The position numbers and the translations under genes are program-made. This document shows, one piece after another, positions 13,201 through 24,363 of a stretch of 64,000 nucleotides of DNA. A model generated the notes under the pieces. That model searched no databases. It saw only the letters and a list, made by a program, of their open reading frames with translations, and had not been told where the DNA came from. Within the stretch, counting starts at the first letter, position 1. Each line of letters begins with the position of its first letter. The stretch is taken from the NCBI RefSeq assembly GCF_037975245.1, contig NC_092568.1, forward strand, positions 36,237,001 through 36,301,000, written 5' to 3'. This stretch comes from Apostichopus japonicus (Eukaryota > Echinodermata > Holothuroidea > Aspidochirotida > Stichopodidae).

Positions 13201-16200
13201 GCATTCCAAATGGCTATTATATCTTTGGTATCCATTATTTATCAAGTTAATTAATATATATCAGTACCCACAAATTGATACATCTGTCTTATCTAAATTC
13301 TTTGATAATCATTTCCAGCTACACCCCAGAGGAGTTGAAGTACCTTCCAGTCAATACGGCCATCTACGGTCCCATGGCAACACAGAAGCAGAGTGACATC
13401 GCCCCCAGCGTTCCCCCCGGTAGCGAGGTGTCATCAGACGACGAAGACCTCTCTGTAAGTTCCGAAGCACAAAAGCCGTCAAAGGCAGAAGCTGCTACTA
13501 AAACTACAACTAAGAGTAGCAGTAAACCGACAGTTAAGTCCACAAGTAAAGGGAACAGCAACAAAAACAACAGTAAAACCACCACCAAGGAAGTCAAACG
13601 AGTGAGATTAAAACCTTCAATCAACCAACTTGCTGGTCTTCCTTGTGTTCCCTCCCTTTGTGTTTCCCTTTTGCATGCCTTAAAAAAAGGACAAAATGTC
13701 TTTTGTTGTTGTCAACAATTTTCTTTTAATACCCAACTGCATGACAAAACCCAACAATTTCTCCCCGAAATCCTCTGTTTTAAAACTTACAAAACTATTC
13801 TCTGTTGCCTGCTGTGAGATTGTAGTCCACAAATACCAAATAATGATGAATGTGTTGTTAAACATTGTTAATCCATGTAGAACTTGTTCTCAATTTTATT
13901 CCTTTTATTTGTTTTCTTCTTCTTCTTCTTTTTTTAAATTCTTTTAACATTACTCTAAAGTGTCAAGTTTTTATCAAAAGTGAAATTACATTCCCTTTAT
14001 CCCAAAGAAAATGCAATATAACCAAATCAAGTCCTTTATAGGCATTTTTATTTTCCTTTTAATTCATGCACAAGCTTATCAGATATTTTCACTTTACCAA
14101 AAAGCATGCAATTAGATGATCGTTAACTGAACTAATAAGCAACAATGACAAAGTCTGCCCCAATTAAAATATGCAAACTGTGATAAGTGTTGGTAGGTCA
14201 GAAGTACTGTGGGTATAGTATTTATTTGTTTAAATTTGTTAAACATTAAAATTCAATTATGACAATTATTTCAACAACATTAATATTTGTCTTTTCTTGC
14301 TGATGTATTTATGTGATGGGAGAAGATACAATGTAGGCACTGCTCACCTCCGTCTTGCTTCACACTAATCTATTTGTCGTTGCATCAACAACAAAAATTA
14401 GTTGCTATAATCAAATTGCCACCAGCATTTTCCTTGAATAACTACAAAAGCAATATGTTTACATACTAGCAGAAAAATGCCAGAACTTGTGTTGCATCTG
14501 AAGAACTGACCAATTAGTCTGCTTGTTAGACTAAGTAGTTCAGCCACTTTTATTGATGAGCCTTAGATGTTTCAAGGATCATTTTTCAAAATTAGTTATC
14601 TAATGGATAACAACATATAACATTTTATTTTGTGCCTAAAGTCATCTTTTAATTACTAATTTGGGGGTAAAAAGAAGGACTTCCTAGCATTACGTACTAG
14701 CATACATAGAATATTTTAATAATGAATTTAAGTGAATTCTACAATGTAACACTTTCAGTTTTCTGAATGAGAATGTTTCTATCCATCCAGTTCTAATATT
14801 GCATGATTTAATGTAGAGATCCTTGCCCTCTTTAACCGTTGCATCAGATTTAAGACATACATCCATCCACCCATCCCCACCCCCCCCCCCTCCCCCCCCC
14901 CCCCCATTGATAACAAAGCTGTTTCATGATTCCAAGTAGCATTGAATAAATTATCTTGTACCACATTACTAAATGACATTCAAAACAGCCCAAAAGTTTA
15001 CACAAAATGCAAAGACGCATAGACGTTTTGGTAAATGGAAACGACTAGTTTTCAATATTTTAGTAGCAAAAAAATCATAAATCTGAATACTATTACACAA
15101 GCTGTAAAAAAATTTAAATTATTTTCTTAATGAATACACATATCACAGTAATTGATGAAGTGAAGTTGTACATAAACAAGGATATGTTGCAATGTTGAAG
15201 AAATTAGTGAAGAGAATGCGCACACTTCTTGTGTGACATTTCGTTCTTAGAGATTTGTATAAGCCGGCTCTTATCAGACTTCAAATGGTCATGGATACAT
15301 TAAGAAGCTTACAAATTCTTTCCTCTCACTATTGTAAGTCATGGAGTAGGTTCCCCTTTGTAATAATGTAGGTAAATGCAATATCTATATTTATTTTTGA
15401 AGGGGAAGGAGGGGGGTTGCCCTACACTTTCACTTTGAGGCTGTGCCCTTGGAATCATTAATTAATAGACTTAATGTATCCTTTGTTTCCTGCTTTATGT
15501 AGAATATTGTTATTAATCCTCCCTAGTGTCCCTAATCCCAGTGAACGTTGCATGAAAATTTGTTACATATTTGACTGATTATTTTTCCATTATTTCCATT
15601 TTTCTTTTTTCTCTTTCTTTTCTTTTGTACATGGCAGAAAAAATTTTTTGTTTCTTAGTTTTTCTTTGTTTTTAGTGTTTTTTAGTGCATTTCTATCCCC
15701 CTCCATCAACAAAATATCTTGTAAAATGTCAAGCTAACTTTGTAGCTGCATGGTCAGGTTTTTGTCTAGATTGGCTGCTCAAAGTAACTAATAATAATTA
15801 AAGCAGTATGTTCCATGTGGTTGAAACTTTCTTTATTGTTGACCACCATGTCATGTTATATCTATGCAGAATTGGATAGAGCTCATACTAAGAGATTTCT
15901 GTTATTAAACCATTTGATTGTTTCTCCTTTGTGAGCTGGTAACTGTTTAATCCAAATACAGAGAACCTTCTGTCCTAAAAATAAAATGGTAACATTTCAC
16001 ATTTTGTAAAATTCTTTCCTCCTTTTGCAACTTTGGAGAAGAAAATTGACTTGATATTTTGCCAGGTGCCTTATCTTTCATTCAACTGTTTAGATCTAGA
16101 TCATAATGATAAACTTAATACAGAATGTTACTATAATAGGGAAGAGATTTTAATTATCAGTGCTAACTAGAGACTGAATAATCCACTCTATAGATTATAG

Positions 16201-19200
16201 TACTGGTTATCTCAAGGTCAACGGTTCAAGTCATTGCTAACATTGGTGAATTTTTGTTGTCTTTTCCATAGATATTTTTCAATGACTCCTTATTCTGATT
16301 TCTGTTCATATTGTATTCTAATTGCTAAGACCAATTTTTTTTTATCTATTTTGTGAACCCGATTGTATATCATTTGATCATTTTATGTTTTTATTGTAAG
16401 ATCAGTAAAATTTTTGAAGGTATATCTTAGCATGTAAATATACAATTTCATTGTCACTCTTCTAGCAAAACAACATTATGCAGAGATAGTCATGTTAGAT
16501 AATTGATATTTGCATTAATGAGGTCAAAAAAAAATAATATCATTAATGTGTAAATTGAATAGTAAATCTTTGTGTGTCTCCAGTCTAGATGATTGTTTTA
16601 TTTTTATTTTTTATCCAACTAATTTTCAGCTAGCAACGATCGAACCTCCCTTCGACCATGAGAGGATCACTCCAGGTTTCTTCAAGGACCAGATGCAAAG
16701 TGTTCTTCCCACACCACCCAGGGAAACACCCATGATCTCCCTGCAACCGGCACCCATGGTGTCACTTGCACCACCACCTCCAGTCACTCAAGTACTCAGT
16801 CAATTGCTACAACAGAAAGCTATCATTCCTCCCAAGCACATCCAATATGTGGTGAGTTGATGAATTTAACCTTTGGTTGGCTTGATAATTTGAAATAGAA
16901 CTAAAAGTTAAAGGGGAACAGTCTTGTAACAAGGTGCTGTGGCCGAGTGGATGAAGGTGGTGGCATTTTAGGTAATGAGGCTTAGTAATGAGGCTGTTTT
17001 TTATTGCAGCACTTATGATCATCGTAAAAAATATTTGAAGAAAATGCAAACAAGAAAAGATTACATCCGCTGGTGGTACTGTGCCATCATGTATAAATAA
17101 AAAAGTGGCCACCCCGATAACTTTAAAACAATGATATCTTCCAAAGTTCACATGAAACAAAGTTTGTCTTAGCTTTTATACTTTTCAGTTGAAACGTCAC
17201 CAATTCTTGCTTTTAACATTTTGTTTTTGTTTTCAGCCCAAAGACATTCCTGATGCTATTTGTGGCCTGTGTCTCAAGGATAGAGATTGCAACAGAAAGG
17301 GGGAGCCTGAGGAACTAGTGCATTGTTCACAGTGTGACAATAGTGGTGAGCTCTATTAAAACATATTAACTGCTTTACAAAATAGAAACTGGCCTACAGG
17401 ATGATAGAAAGATCAGTGTTTTAATTGATATGTGGGAAATGTATATGTAGTTATGCTTTACTCTCAATTTCTTAATTGCTAAACCTAATTGACATTAATG
17501 TACAAATGAATCAGACCAATGGATGGTCTCAACAAACTCATTTGTTGAAACAATATATCCCATGAGAAGGACTAATTGAGCAGGACCCCTAGTGGAAGCA
17601 ACTTTACAAATCTGTGGTAGTTTTTGGACAATAGTACCAGATAGGTATAAAACACTTAAAAACATTTGACTCAGTTATCGTGTCTGCTTTCTTACAATAT
17701 TGTAGGCATTTCGGGAGCGCTGAATAACACAATTTATAAACAACATTTGACAGGCTTAGAATATCACTGTTTTAGTGGTTTGCTCCAATGCAAAGGGCTT
17801 GTAAGGTCTCCTGGCTAAAATCAGTTGTCATTGGCCTGAATTAAAACACTTATTAGTTATTGTACAGGCTCATGGGAACAGCCCAATAAAATGTGCTACT
17901 AATAAAGTAGTACTACAGATTGTATCTTATGTACAGAAGTAATGCTAATTCTGTGACTGGCGATTGTTAACCCACTAGTCATGGGTTTATGGTCTTAGTG
18001 TCTAATGGCAGAAAAATACAAGTGCTTTTTTTTCCTACTACCAGATGGCAAAATTTACAAGCATTTAACCAGCAAATAACCAAATTTAAGGCCTGCCTTC
18101 TTCATGATTGTTTTGGACTTTGTTCATCCTTTTCTCATTCAGACTGAAAGACTTTAAAAATGAGAAAAGAACTTCTTGGTTTTGTTTCGTGTGATTGTAG
18201 GCCACATTTTTTACCACATTGAGAAGGTTATGGTTTATGGCAAAAGGATAGCATAGCCTGTATGCATAGTGAAAATCAACAGCCAGGTGTTAGGACACAT
18301 ACATTCAGTATGTGTTTATTAGGTTAATCAATAAATAAAGCAATACATTCCCACATTCCAGATCTAAATGGTCAGTTATAATTATAATAAAAGGTATGGT
18401 TTATTGCAACAGGATGGCATAGCCTGTATGCATAGTGAAATCAACAGTCAGGTGTTAGGACACATTTACATTCAGTATGTGTTTATTAGGTTAATCAATA
18501 AATAAAGCAATACATTCCCGCATTCCAGATCTAAATGGTCAGTTATAATTAAAATAAAAGGTATGGTTTATTGCAACAGGATGGCATAGCCTGTATGCAT
18601 AGTGAAATCAACAGTCAGGTGTTAGGACACATTTACATTCAGTATGTGTTTATTAGGTTAATCAATAAATAAAGCAATACATTCCCACATTCCAGATCTA
18701 AATGGTCAGTTATAACTTTGCTCTTGTGAAATCTACAGCCAGGTGTTAGGACACATACATTCAGTATGTGTTTATTAGGTTAATCAATAAATAAAGCAAT
18801 ACATTCCCACATTCCAGATCTAAATGGTCAGTTTTATAATTTTGCTCTCTTGCATAGGTCATCCATCATGTCTTGAGATGAGTGCTGCGTTGGTTTGTGC
18901 CATAAAGACTTACCCGTGGCAGTGTATGGAATGTAAAACCTGTACGTTATGTGGAGATCCAACCCATGAAGTGAGTATTCAGTTCTTCTTCAAATTAGTG
19001 ACCTAATAATGAATCTTGGAGGTTTGCTTCGTCAAGCAACAGTTATTAAAGAATACATAGTATGTCTGTATGTGTGTATGTATTTTAGATCCTCCTGCAA
19101 GCAGGAGCTCGAGAAGAAAGCTATCATTGGCTTATCAAAGCGGCAAGCTGACCGAAGTCAGTCTCTTAGATTCATATTTAAAGTCCATGATTATGAATTG

Positions 19201-22012
19201 TCAACAACTCTGTAACTGGACGACATACATCAATCTTGGAGTGACTCAAACTTGGGACCTTATGATTGAAAGTCACCGGCCTTAACCACTGAGCTAACAC
19301 TAGTAGGAGTATGAATATCGACTTTGACAAATGTTGATTCTGTTGAAGCAAAGTCAGTATCTATGTGGACATTGCCTTTGCCACTGAAAGTCATTTTCAC
19401 TTTATCATATTGTATCAAACTTGACATTCTGAGTACACTCACTGTATGACTGACTGACATATAAGTAAATATTGAAACAAAGTTATTTGCTATGACAGTG
19501 GTAAATTAAATGACCACAAGATTACAATCCCTATACTCTAGAGACTGATGGGCCCCAACCCTGAATTTGTGGTAATTTCTGTGATGGGTGGTACCAGTTG
19601 GAAGCCACAGTACTTTACATACTTAAATTTGGCAATATTATATTACTCTGGAAAATTGTACAGTTGCAGTGAGGCACATTTTTTTTTTTTGGAGGTGGGT
19701 TTGATGAATTCATTTCGTGAACGGATCAACACTGTTCATGAACCCAACTTCCATGAAAACAAAGAGTGGATAAACAAAGGCAATTTAATGTTTGGGTCTT
19801 TGTCATTTAATGAGTCATTAACAAAATGAAAATCTAATGACAATGTACCAAGAATAAAGACCTCTTGTTATATCCACAAATCAATAGTTGTATTCAAGAT
19901 GTCTTTTACTTGAAAATAGAATTATTACTAAGCAGTATTTTTGGCATTCTTCACTTTCAGGATAAGATGATGTTTTGCGATGAGTGTGACCGTGGTTACC
20001 ACACATTCTGTGTTGGTTTGACAGAATTGCCAACAGGTTTGTGAATGTTTACATGTAATAGTACTTGTGTAGGAAGCATATTCTGATTGTGTATTAATCT
20101 TAAAGATGTGGTTTTAAATCGCTCTTCCATCTCTGTTAGTAAAGACATTCACCAGAAAAGTAGTGTATTTAATGACATGCATTCCTGATATGCTTATAAA
20201 CAGTCTTACGTAAGCTATACTGTGAAAAAGTAATTTCTAGCAGGATCTTCTTCAGAGGCTATATGACAAGTAACAGTAACAAAAGTGACAAATACACACA
20301 CAGAATACAGACAGGTTAATGAGCAGGGTAAACACAAAAGAGAAAGATGTAAGGGGATTAGTAGACAATGTATGGAGAGCAGAAAGAAACCAACAAGGGG
20401 AATAGGAGAGGTAGGAGATAAACTGTTAGCTAAACTGCTTAGATAATGCTAACTTTTAGGTTTACCAATACCATAGAGTATTTTCTTATACTAAATAAGA
20501 AAATCATTTTTGTCATTTAAACTGCATTAACAAAACTGGTCATGACTAAAGACACTAGATGTAAAAAATGAAGGAATTTGAACAACTCTGTGGCGTCTTT
20601 CACCTTTGCAAACAAATGTTTTGTAAGGTTTTCATGCAGGGTGTGTAATGTCCTTCCAAACTAGATTTAGCCTCAACTCTAACCAAGACACTTTTTAAAT
20701 GTAGATATATGAGTGGCTTGTTCTCTTACTTTACCACAGGTTTGTGGGCCTGTGCCAGTTGTAGGTGTGTTCCCCCTGCTAGACCTTTACCACCACCACC
20801 GATAGAAGTAATGCCCGCACCCTTGAATGGAACACCAGAGGCAGTGACACCAGCTCCCCGAGCCAGTCTCGACCCTGATACGCCGACAAACGGTCTAAAG
20901 CGGCCCGCAGAACCACTGCCAACCGGAGAGGAGAAAGAAGAGACGGTATTGACCGAGATCAAGACGGAGAGGACGCAAGCTCCGACACCTCCTCCGGCCA
21001 AGAAGAGACATACAAAGAAAAATAAGGCGACTCCTGCTAAGAGTTGATGTAAAGATGGAATTTATTAGTAATCTCCATCCAGTGAGAGAAGAACGAAGAC
21101 ACAAGAATGACTGGTATCGCAACAGAGAGAATGAAATCTCCAACACCTGCCCCGTCCAAAAGAGAAATACAAAGAAAAATTAGGCAACTCCTGCTGCAGT
21201 GAAATGGTGATGTGAAAATATTCTTAATTAGGAATCTGCTTCTATGGCCAAGGAAAGTAATGGAAGTGTTTTAATTATTCATAGTTCAAGTTACATCTGA
21301 TCTATAGTGACTTAAATAATTTTAGAAAGGTTCCCCACAGAGAGAATATTTGGCTCAACCCGGTGAAATTGCTAGAAAATAGCTCAGATAATCAAGATAT
21401 GATGTATCTTGTATCAACTCTACATGTCAGCCAAAGATGCACTTCATAAAGTTCATAGCTGCTTAATGTCATCCTTCAAGAGGAACAGATAATCTTTCTG
21501 TGGATGCATAAGTGGGATTTTACCTCTGAGAGTTGTATGGGGAGGGGGGAGGGGTGAAAGGAAGGAGACATTGGAAAGGGGTAGAGAGGAGCCAGTTTCG
21601 TTTGAGCCTTAGTGTTTGAGGAGCCAAGAAGCAGTTGTGTGATGATAATTGGGTAAATGTTTAATATCTTGTTCTTGGTGAACTGTACTACAAGTGTATA
21701 CTTTCATACAATATGTCCCTCTGTTAATTGTTGCTTTTGAAAATGGAAGTTAGAGAGATCCTCACATCAATTTCACTTGACAAAAATTGTTCATTTGAGA
21801 CAGCATGACTGGGACCTTGTGCAGAGAAAAAAGGGGTTGTGTTCATAGTAAGAATATACTTAAGAGAATGACAACTTTAAACATTTGCTGGAAGTGACAA
21901 TGTTAAGAGTTAAGAGCTTTGCATATACCTCTCCTTACATTTTGCTGCAAACTGTTTTTGTAATGTTATCACACCACATATGTAAATAAAACCATGTTAG
22001 TGTGTAAATAAA
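5662..22012 (+). CDS. PHF10: PHF10/BAF45A-like SAY-domain, double PHD-finger protein (whole gene)
   Basis: Chromatin-remodelling subunit; in vertebrates PHF10 belongs to PBAF (SWI/SNF) and acts in the nucleus. Coding exons: 5669-7233, 9031-9158, 9778-9861, 10348-10484, 10875-11003, 12724-12833, 13319-13601, 16630-16851, 17237-17345, 18858-18970, 19961-20036, 20740-21047. All have GT/AG borders and matching phases, giving 1087 codons. Order: acidic disordered N-terminus (1-521), SAY domain (about 522-735; FEYQWP, EYLGV.SFKRKYP, IPGQFQ.YYK and LPVNTA.Y blocks), Lys/Ser/Thr linker, proline-rich exon, PHD1 (Cys895-Cys948), PHD2 (Cys951-Cys993), basic tail. Human PHF10 is about 500 residues, so the N-terminus here is greatly extended. 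The SAY domain and lack of a Requiem domain exclude the DPF1-3 relatives. A 5' noncoding exon must exist, because an acceptor (ATCCCAG) lies 8 bases before the ATG; I could not place that exon. Confidence 0.93.
7327..7360. repeat. (GT)n microsatellite
   Basis: GTGTGTGCGTGTGTGTGTGT-type run in PHF10 intron 1, just upstream of the half-site-bearing repeats. Confidence 0.9.
7370..8650. repeat. Interspersed repeat region with AGGTCA half-site clusters
   Basis: Phrases such as AAGCTTG, GATATCTCAAGAA, AAAAGCCTAT and GTTTTTGATGGA recur two or three times, indicating diverged copies of one repeat. Copies contain AGGTCA/GGGTCA hexamers in tandem: 7453-7485 (DR1, DR4, DR4), 7605-7630 (DR4, DR4), and reverse orientation at 8414-8447 (DR1, DR5, DR4). 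Function unknown. Confidence 0.7.
9031..9158 (+). CDS. PHF10: PHF10 exon: start of SAY domain
   Basis: Follows acceptor TTCTTTCAG. Encodes [15 protein letters not shown], then a segment ending [13 protein letters not shown], matching the most conserved block of vertebrate PHF10. Donor CCCAG|GTAAAA, phase 1. Confidence 0.93.
9778..9861 (+). CDS. PHF10: PHF10 exon: SAY domain continuation
   Basis: Acceptor TTTTTTCAG, donor CTTG|GTAAGC. Encodes [13 protein letters not shown] and EEQVTLG, the counterpart of the LERR...TLG segment of vertebrate PHF10. Confidence 0.92.
10348..10484 (+). CDS. PHF10: PHF10 exon: SAY domain, helical segment
   Basis: Acceptor CTTTCCAG, donor ACT|GTAAGT. Encodes [14 protein letters not shown] and a charged helix ending HKEYGT; the family has LTALRSDEV at this point. 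Confidence 0.92.
10875..11003 (+). CDS. PHF10: PHF10 exon: SAY domain (source of the downstream 171-bp tandem array)
   Basis: Acceptor TTTTCCAG, donor ATG|GTAGGT, phase 0 at both ends. Encodes [16 protein letters not shown] and [11 protein letters not shown], matching the YIKKA.K.AAEFN...DLQT block of PHF10. The last 85 bases of the exon and its donor are repeated three more times downstream. Confidence 0.92.
10919..11603 (+). repeat. 171-bp tandem array copying the 3' part of a PHF10 SAY exon plus donor
   Basis: Four units begin near 10919, 11090, 11261 and 11432; the CTGCRGAG anchor recurs at 10930, 11101, 11272 and 11443, exactly 171 bases apart. Unit 1 is the real exon end. Units 2 and 4 share a CGA-to-TGA stop change and other variants, while unit 3 keeps CGA. 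All retain the GTAGGT donor but none has a 3' splice acceptor. Probably non-functional exon debris. Confidence 0.95.
12724..12833 (+). CDS. PHF10: PHF10 exon: SAY domain, IPGQFQ block
   Basis: Acceptor ATCTCTCCAG, donor AAAAG|GTAACA. Encodes a variable stretch, then [16 protein letters not shown], nearly identical to the vertebrate YPVALIPGQFQEYYK. Confidence 0.92.
13319..13601 (+). CDS. PHF10: PHF10 exon: end of SAY domain and Lys/Ser/Thr-rich linker
   Basis: Acceptor ATTTCCAG. Encodes [18 protein letters not shown], then an acidic Ser patch and a Lys/Thr/Ser/Asn linker. Two in-phase donors exist: TCT|GTAAGT after 13454 (the stronger) and CGA|GTGAGA after 13601. I favour the long form because vertebrate PHF10 has a similar linker and the sequence stays open. 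The short form would drop 49 residues. Confidence 0.8.
13602..16629. other. PHF10 intron, about 3 kb, no further gene seen
   Basis: AT-rich. Contains a C-rich run at 14879-14905 and TC-rich stretches near 13917 and 15600; no conserved coding segment recognised. Confidence 0.5.
14879..14905. repeat. Homopyrimidine C-run
   Basis: Two uninterrupted C tracts separated by one T; the opposite strand is G-rich. Length may be unreliable in assembly. Confidence 0.85.
16630..16851 (+). CDS. PHF10: PHF10 exon: proline-rich segment
   Basis: Acceptor AATTTTCAG, donor TATGTG|GTGAGT, 74 codons, phase 0 at both ends. Encodes [18 protein letters not shown], followed by PTPPRETP and APPPPVTQ motifs. I recall no counterpart in human PHF10; open frame, sharp splice sites and phase support coding status. 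Confidence 0.8.
17237..17345 (+). CDS. PHF10: PHF10 exon: first half of PHD finger 1
   Basis: Acceptor TGTTTTCAG, donor AGTG|GTGAGC. Encodes [11 protein letters not shown] and [10 protein letters not shown], with the first two Cys pairs of PHD1, matching vertebrate IPNAICGICLK...HCSQCENS. Confidence 0.94.
18226..18835. repeat. Roughly 165-bp tandem repeat next to a PHF10 PHD exon
   Basis: Four copies; GTTAGGACACAT recurs at 18289, 18454, 18621 and 18743 (the last unit shortened). Each carries GGTTAATCAATAAATAAAGC and CCCACATTCCAGATC. The array ends about 20 bases before the exon's acceptor. Confidence 0.93.
18858..18970 (+). CDS. PHF10: PHF10 exon: second half of PHD1, start of PHD2
   Basis: Acceptor CTTGCATAG, donor GAA|GTGAGT. 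Encodes [20 protein letters not shown] and TLCGDPTHE. The acceptor lies a few tens of bases after a roughly 165-bp tandem repeat array. Confidence 0.94.
19061..19300 (-). mobile_element. tRNA-derived SINE, family A, copy 1
   Basis: On the minus strand it starts GTGTTAGCTCAGTGGTTAA (A-box-like; TAGCTCAGTGG at 19286-19296) and has GGTCCCAAGTTTGAGTCACT (B-box-like), then a body ending in a TACATACA-type tail. Closely similar in full length to 42023-42264. Confidence 0.88.
19961..20036 (+). CDS. PHF10: PHF10 exon: PHD finger 2 core
   Basis: Acceptor CACTTTCAG, donor ACAG|GTTTGT. Encodes [20 protein letters not shown], the near-invariant core of the second PHD finger, with all Cys/His ligands present. 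Confidence 0.95.
20740..21047 (+). CDS. PHF10: PHF10 last coding exon: end of PHD2 and basic tail
   Basis: Acceptor TTACCACAG. Encodes GLWACASC, completing PHD2, then a Pro/Ala/Glu tail ending in a lysine-rich run (KKRHTKKNK) that looks like a nuclear localisation signal. Stop TGA at 21045-21047. Confidence 0.93.
20960..21240 (+). repeat. Decayed tandem duplication of PHF10 C-terminal coding end and 3' UTR
   Basis: The stretch around 20985-21080 (ACACCTCC..., AAGAGACATACAAAGAAAAAT, ACTCCTGCT, TTATTAGTAATCT) recurs 158 bases later around 21143-21235 with substitutions. The second copy is in the 3' UTR, after the stop. Confidence 0.8.
21985..22012 (+). terminator. PHF10: PHF10 polyadenylation signals
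   Basis: Two AATAAA hexamers, at 21985-21990 and 22007-22012, about 0.95 kb after the stop codon, with TG-rich sequence following. Cleavage is expected shortly after. Confidence 0.7.
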
Positions 22013-23977
22013 CCAGGAAGAAATTGGTTATCACATTATTGTCTCATTCCGTTTGTGTCCGACCTTCACATTTTATCTTTGTAGCTTCAGTTTTCTATGA
22101 GTCAAACCTTGAAGACTTTTTATTAATGATGGAGTTAAGAATCTCTTCAGAAGCATTATTTGTATAAGGGAACCTCATTCAGCAGTGATAGGTGCTGCCT
22201 TCTTTGAACTTTTAAATCTCATATTCTGTTGATATCACCAGTTGATGATCTAACTGAAGCTATTGTGGTATTGGGGTGCATATTATAATGAAGTCTAGTA
22301 GTGATGTTGCCAAAAATCAGTTGAGAAATGGGAATTCCCCATTGCAAGAGCTGATAGGTAAAAGCCTCCAATCTCCAATAACAACTCGACGCACCAACTG
22401 AAATGTTATCACAAATGGTCCCCACTGTTAATCAATAATAGACAATCTTTGTGACGTGACATTCAAATTTATAGTTTTCTCCAAAAGTTCATGATTAAGA
22501 AGAGATGTATATAACCTGATAATACTAGAGCCATTGCTTCTGTGTTAATTTCATTTATTTTTACTAGCAGTATTCATTTTTCATTTTATAGGGTGGAAGA
22601 GGAGGCTTACATGGAAGGAAACCAAAAAGAAACAAGTCATTTCATTAAATATAATAAATCATATATTTCTGTACAAGATGTCAAAGGCTGCAAACTATAC
22701 ACAAAACTTTCACCTAATTCCATACATTCAATTATTGAACAAAATTCATATTTCTATTAATAAAACCCTAAACAGGAATGTCATAAAAGTACATCAAGGT
22801 GGTTTGTCAAATTATATACATTCAAGGTCATAAAGTATTTAGTTGAAAAATTGGAAAAATCAAGATGTAGTCAATAAAATATATAAATAAATAAGTTCAT
22901 TGCAAACAGAAAAGATGTTATAAAGCACTTCAAAGGTAAATAGTGATATATGAAAGAAAAGTGAAGATGTACCCCCTCAGTGGTGACAATTTGATGGTTT
23001 TTACTTTATGGAAAGAACTTTGTGAACAGACACAATTTTTGCCTAAAACATAATAATGCCCTTTTTACATTTTAAAACAATGGCCTTACACAATTGACAA
23101 CTTTCTTTTCTCATGATAAAGCTTGCTAATTTTTAATTGCACTATGAGTTTGTGCCTACAAACAAGTAAATGTAAGAAATGGCCCAATGCATTATTTCAT
23201 TCAAATCTATTGTAAAAAAAAATGACTCAGTTTTTATTGGGAGTTCAACTTGTTGACTCATTCATACACTGCTCCAAATTTAACCATAAATATGGTTAAT
23301 TTTAAATTGTTATGGCAGTTCTGTTTATATCTGCAATGAACATTTACCAATTCTTTCAAATTCGACCAAATCATTTGATTTATGCATTCAGTAAATCCAT
23401 CATCCACAATCTAAATTCACAATCTGAAAGCTCCAAAAAATTGGAGATTTTACTGGTTTTGCTTATATATTTCACAATGAAATCATTTTACAACCTACTT
23501 TCTGATCATTGATTTGAGGTAATCTCTTAAAGGCACCTTTTACACAGAGTTGCCAATGTTACTTGCTGGAATTAAGTCTGGCTTCTCAGAATACAAACAT
23601 AGTCACCTTCTAACTTTAAAAATTGATTCGATAAACTATTAAAAATATAAAAAAATATATCCTACAGGGAGTGAAAGAAATCTCAAGGAAGCACTGTTCT
23701 ACTGAAGTTATACAAAAGCTACAAATAGAAAGATGAATCTTGGACAAGTTCATCTAAAAGGCATTTCCTTGGTTTAGTTTAAGAATTATACATTATATAG
23801 TTTCTATTTTACTGCAGACCAAAATATGAAACGTACAAGGTTGAAAGCGTTTACATTTGATGGTGGAAATTAAGGGCGCTACCATCGCTAAAAACTCAAA
23901 TGGCGTTACCTGCTAATAATGGTCATCATACACAGATGTTGACATGCATAAATTTAGACATGTTTAGCAGTCACCTC
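22013..23977. other. Spacer between the convergent 3' ends
   Basis: AT-rich, no gene recognised. It may contain the distal 3' UTR of the TPC-like gene if a downstream poly(A) site is used. Confidence 0.5.
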
Positions 23978-23983
23978 TTTATT
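23978..23983 (-). terminator. TPCN-like: Candidate polyadenylation signal of the TPC-like gene
   Basis: AATAAA on the minus strand (TTTATT as printed), about 335 bases past the stop. Other TTTATT hexamers occur further down (near 23230 and 22550), so the true site is uncertain. Confidence 0.4.
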
Positions 23984-24317
23984 AACTGCTTTCTAACATA
24001 TTTCGGGGCAATAATAATTCCCTCTATATTTGAATGAGAATCCTGAACCAAAGAATACTCTAATGCCAGAGATGTTAATTTAAGTATACTAGCTAATGCT
24101 TATCTTAACACTTGTCTATTACAAACAAAACTGTTATTTGTATAAATCAGTGGTTCTGGAAGAAATGTTGAAAAGAATGGAACGTGTACTAAAAGGTTCA
24201 GCTTTCCTAACAAAGATGGAGTCTTCCATACCAACATGACATGTATTGTATAACACTAGGATTAATAATCATCTTGTGTTGAAATGCTGAGTGAATATTC
24301 ACTGACTAGCTGGTTGG

Positions 24318-24363
24318 TCAGACTGGGGTGTCCTCTTCAATAACAATTCCAGGTATTGATTGG
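24318..24363 (-). CDS. TPCN-like: TPC-like exon 31: last coding exon with PDZ-ligand-like end
   Basis: Preceded by a strong pyrimidine tract and acceptor (CTCTTCTCTTCTCCACAG). In phase it encodes SQSIPGIVIEEDTPV and stops at TGA. The final T-P-V fits the class I PDZ-ligand pattern (S/T-x-hydrophobic). Confidence 0.72.

Noticed and set aside
16190-16250. Possible SINE with B-box-like GGTTCAAGTC
   Set aside because: No A box or second copy in the window; too weak.
16926-16990. tRNA-like A box (GCTGTGGCCGAGTGG)
   Set aside because: No B box at the right distance; at most a SINE fragment.
5669-21047. DPF1/2/3 (BAF45B-D) instead of PHF10
   Set aside because: DPFs have a Requiem domain and a C2H2 finger; here a SAY domain precedes the PHD pair.
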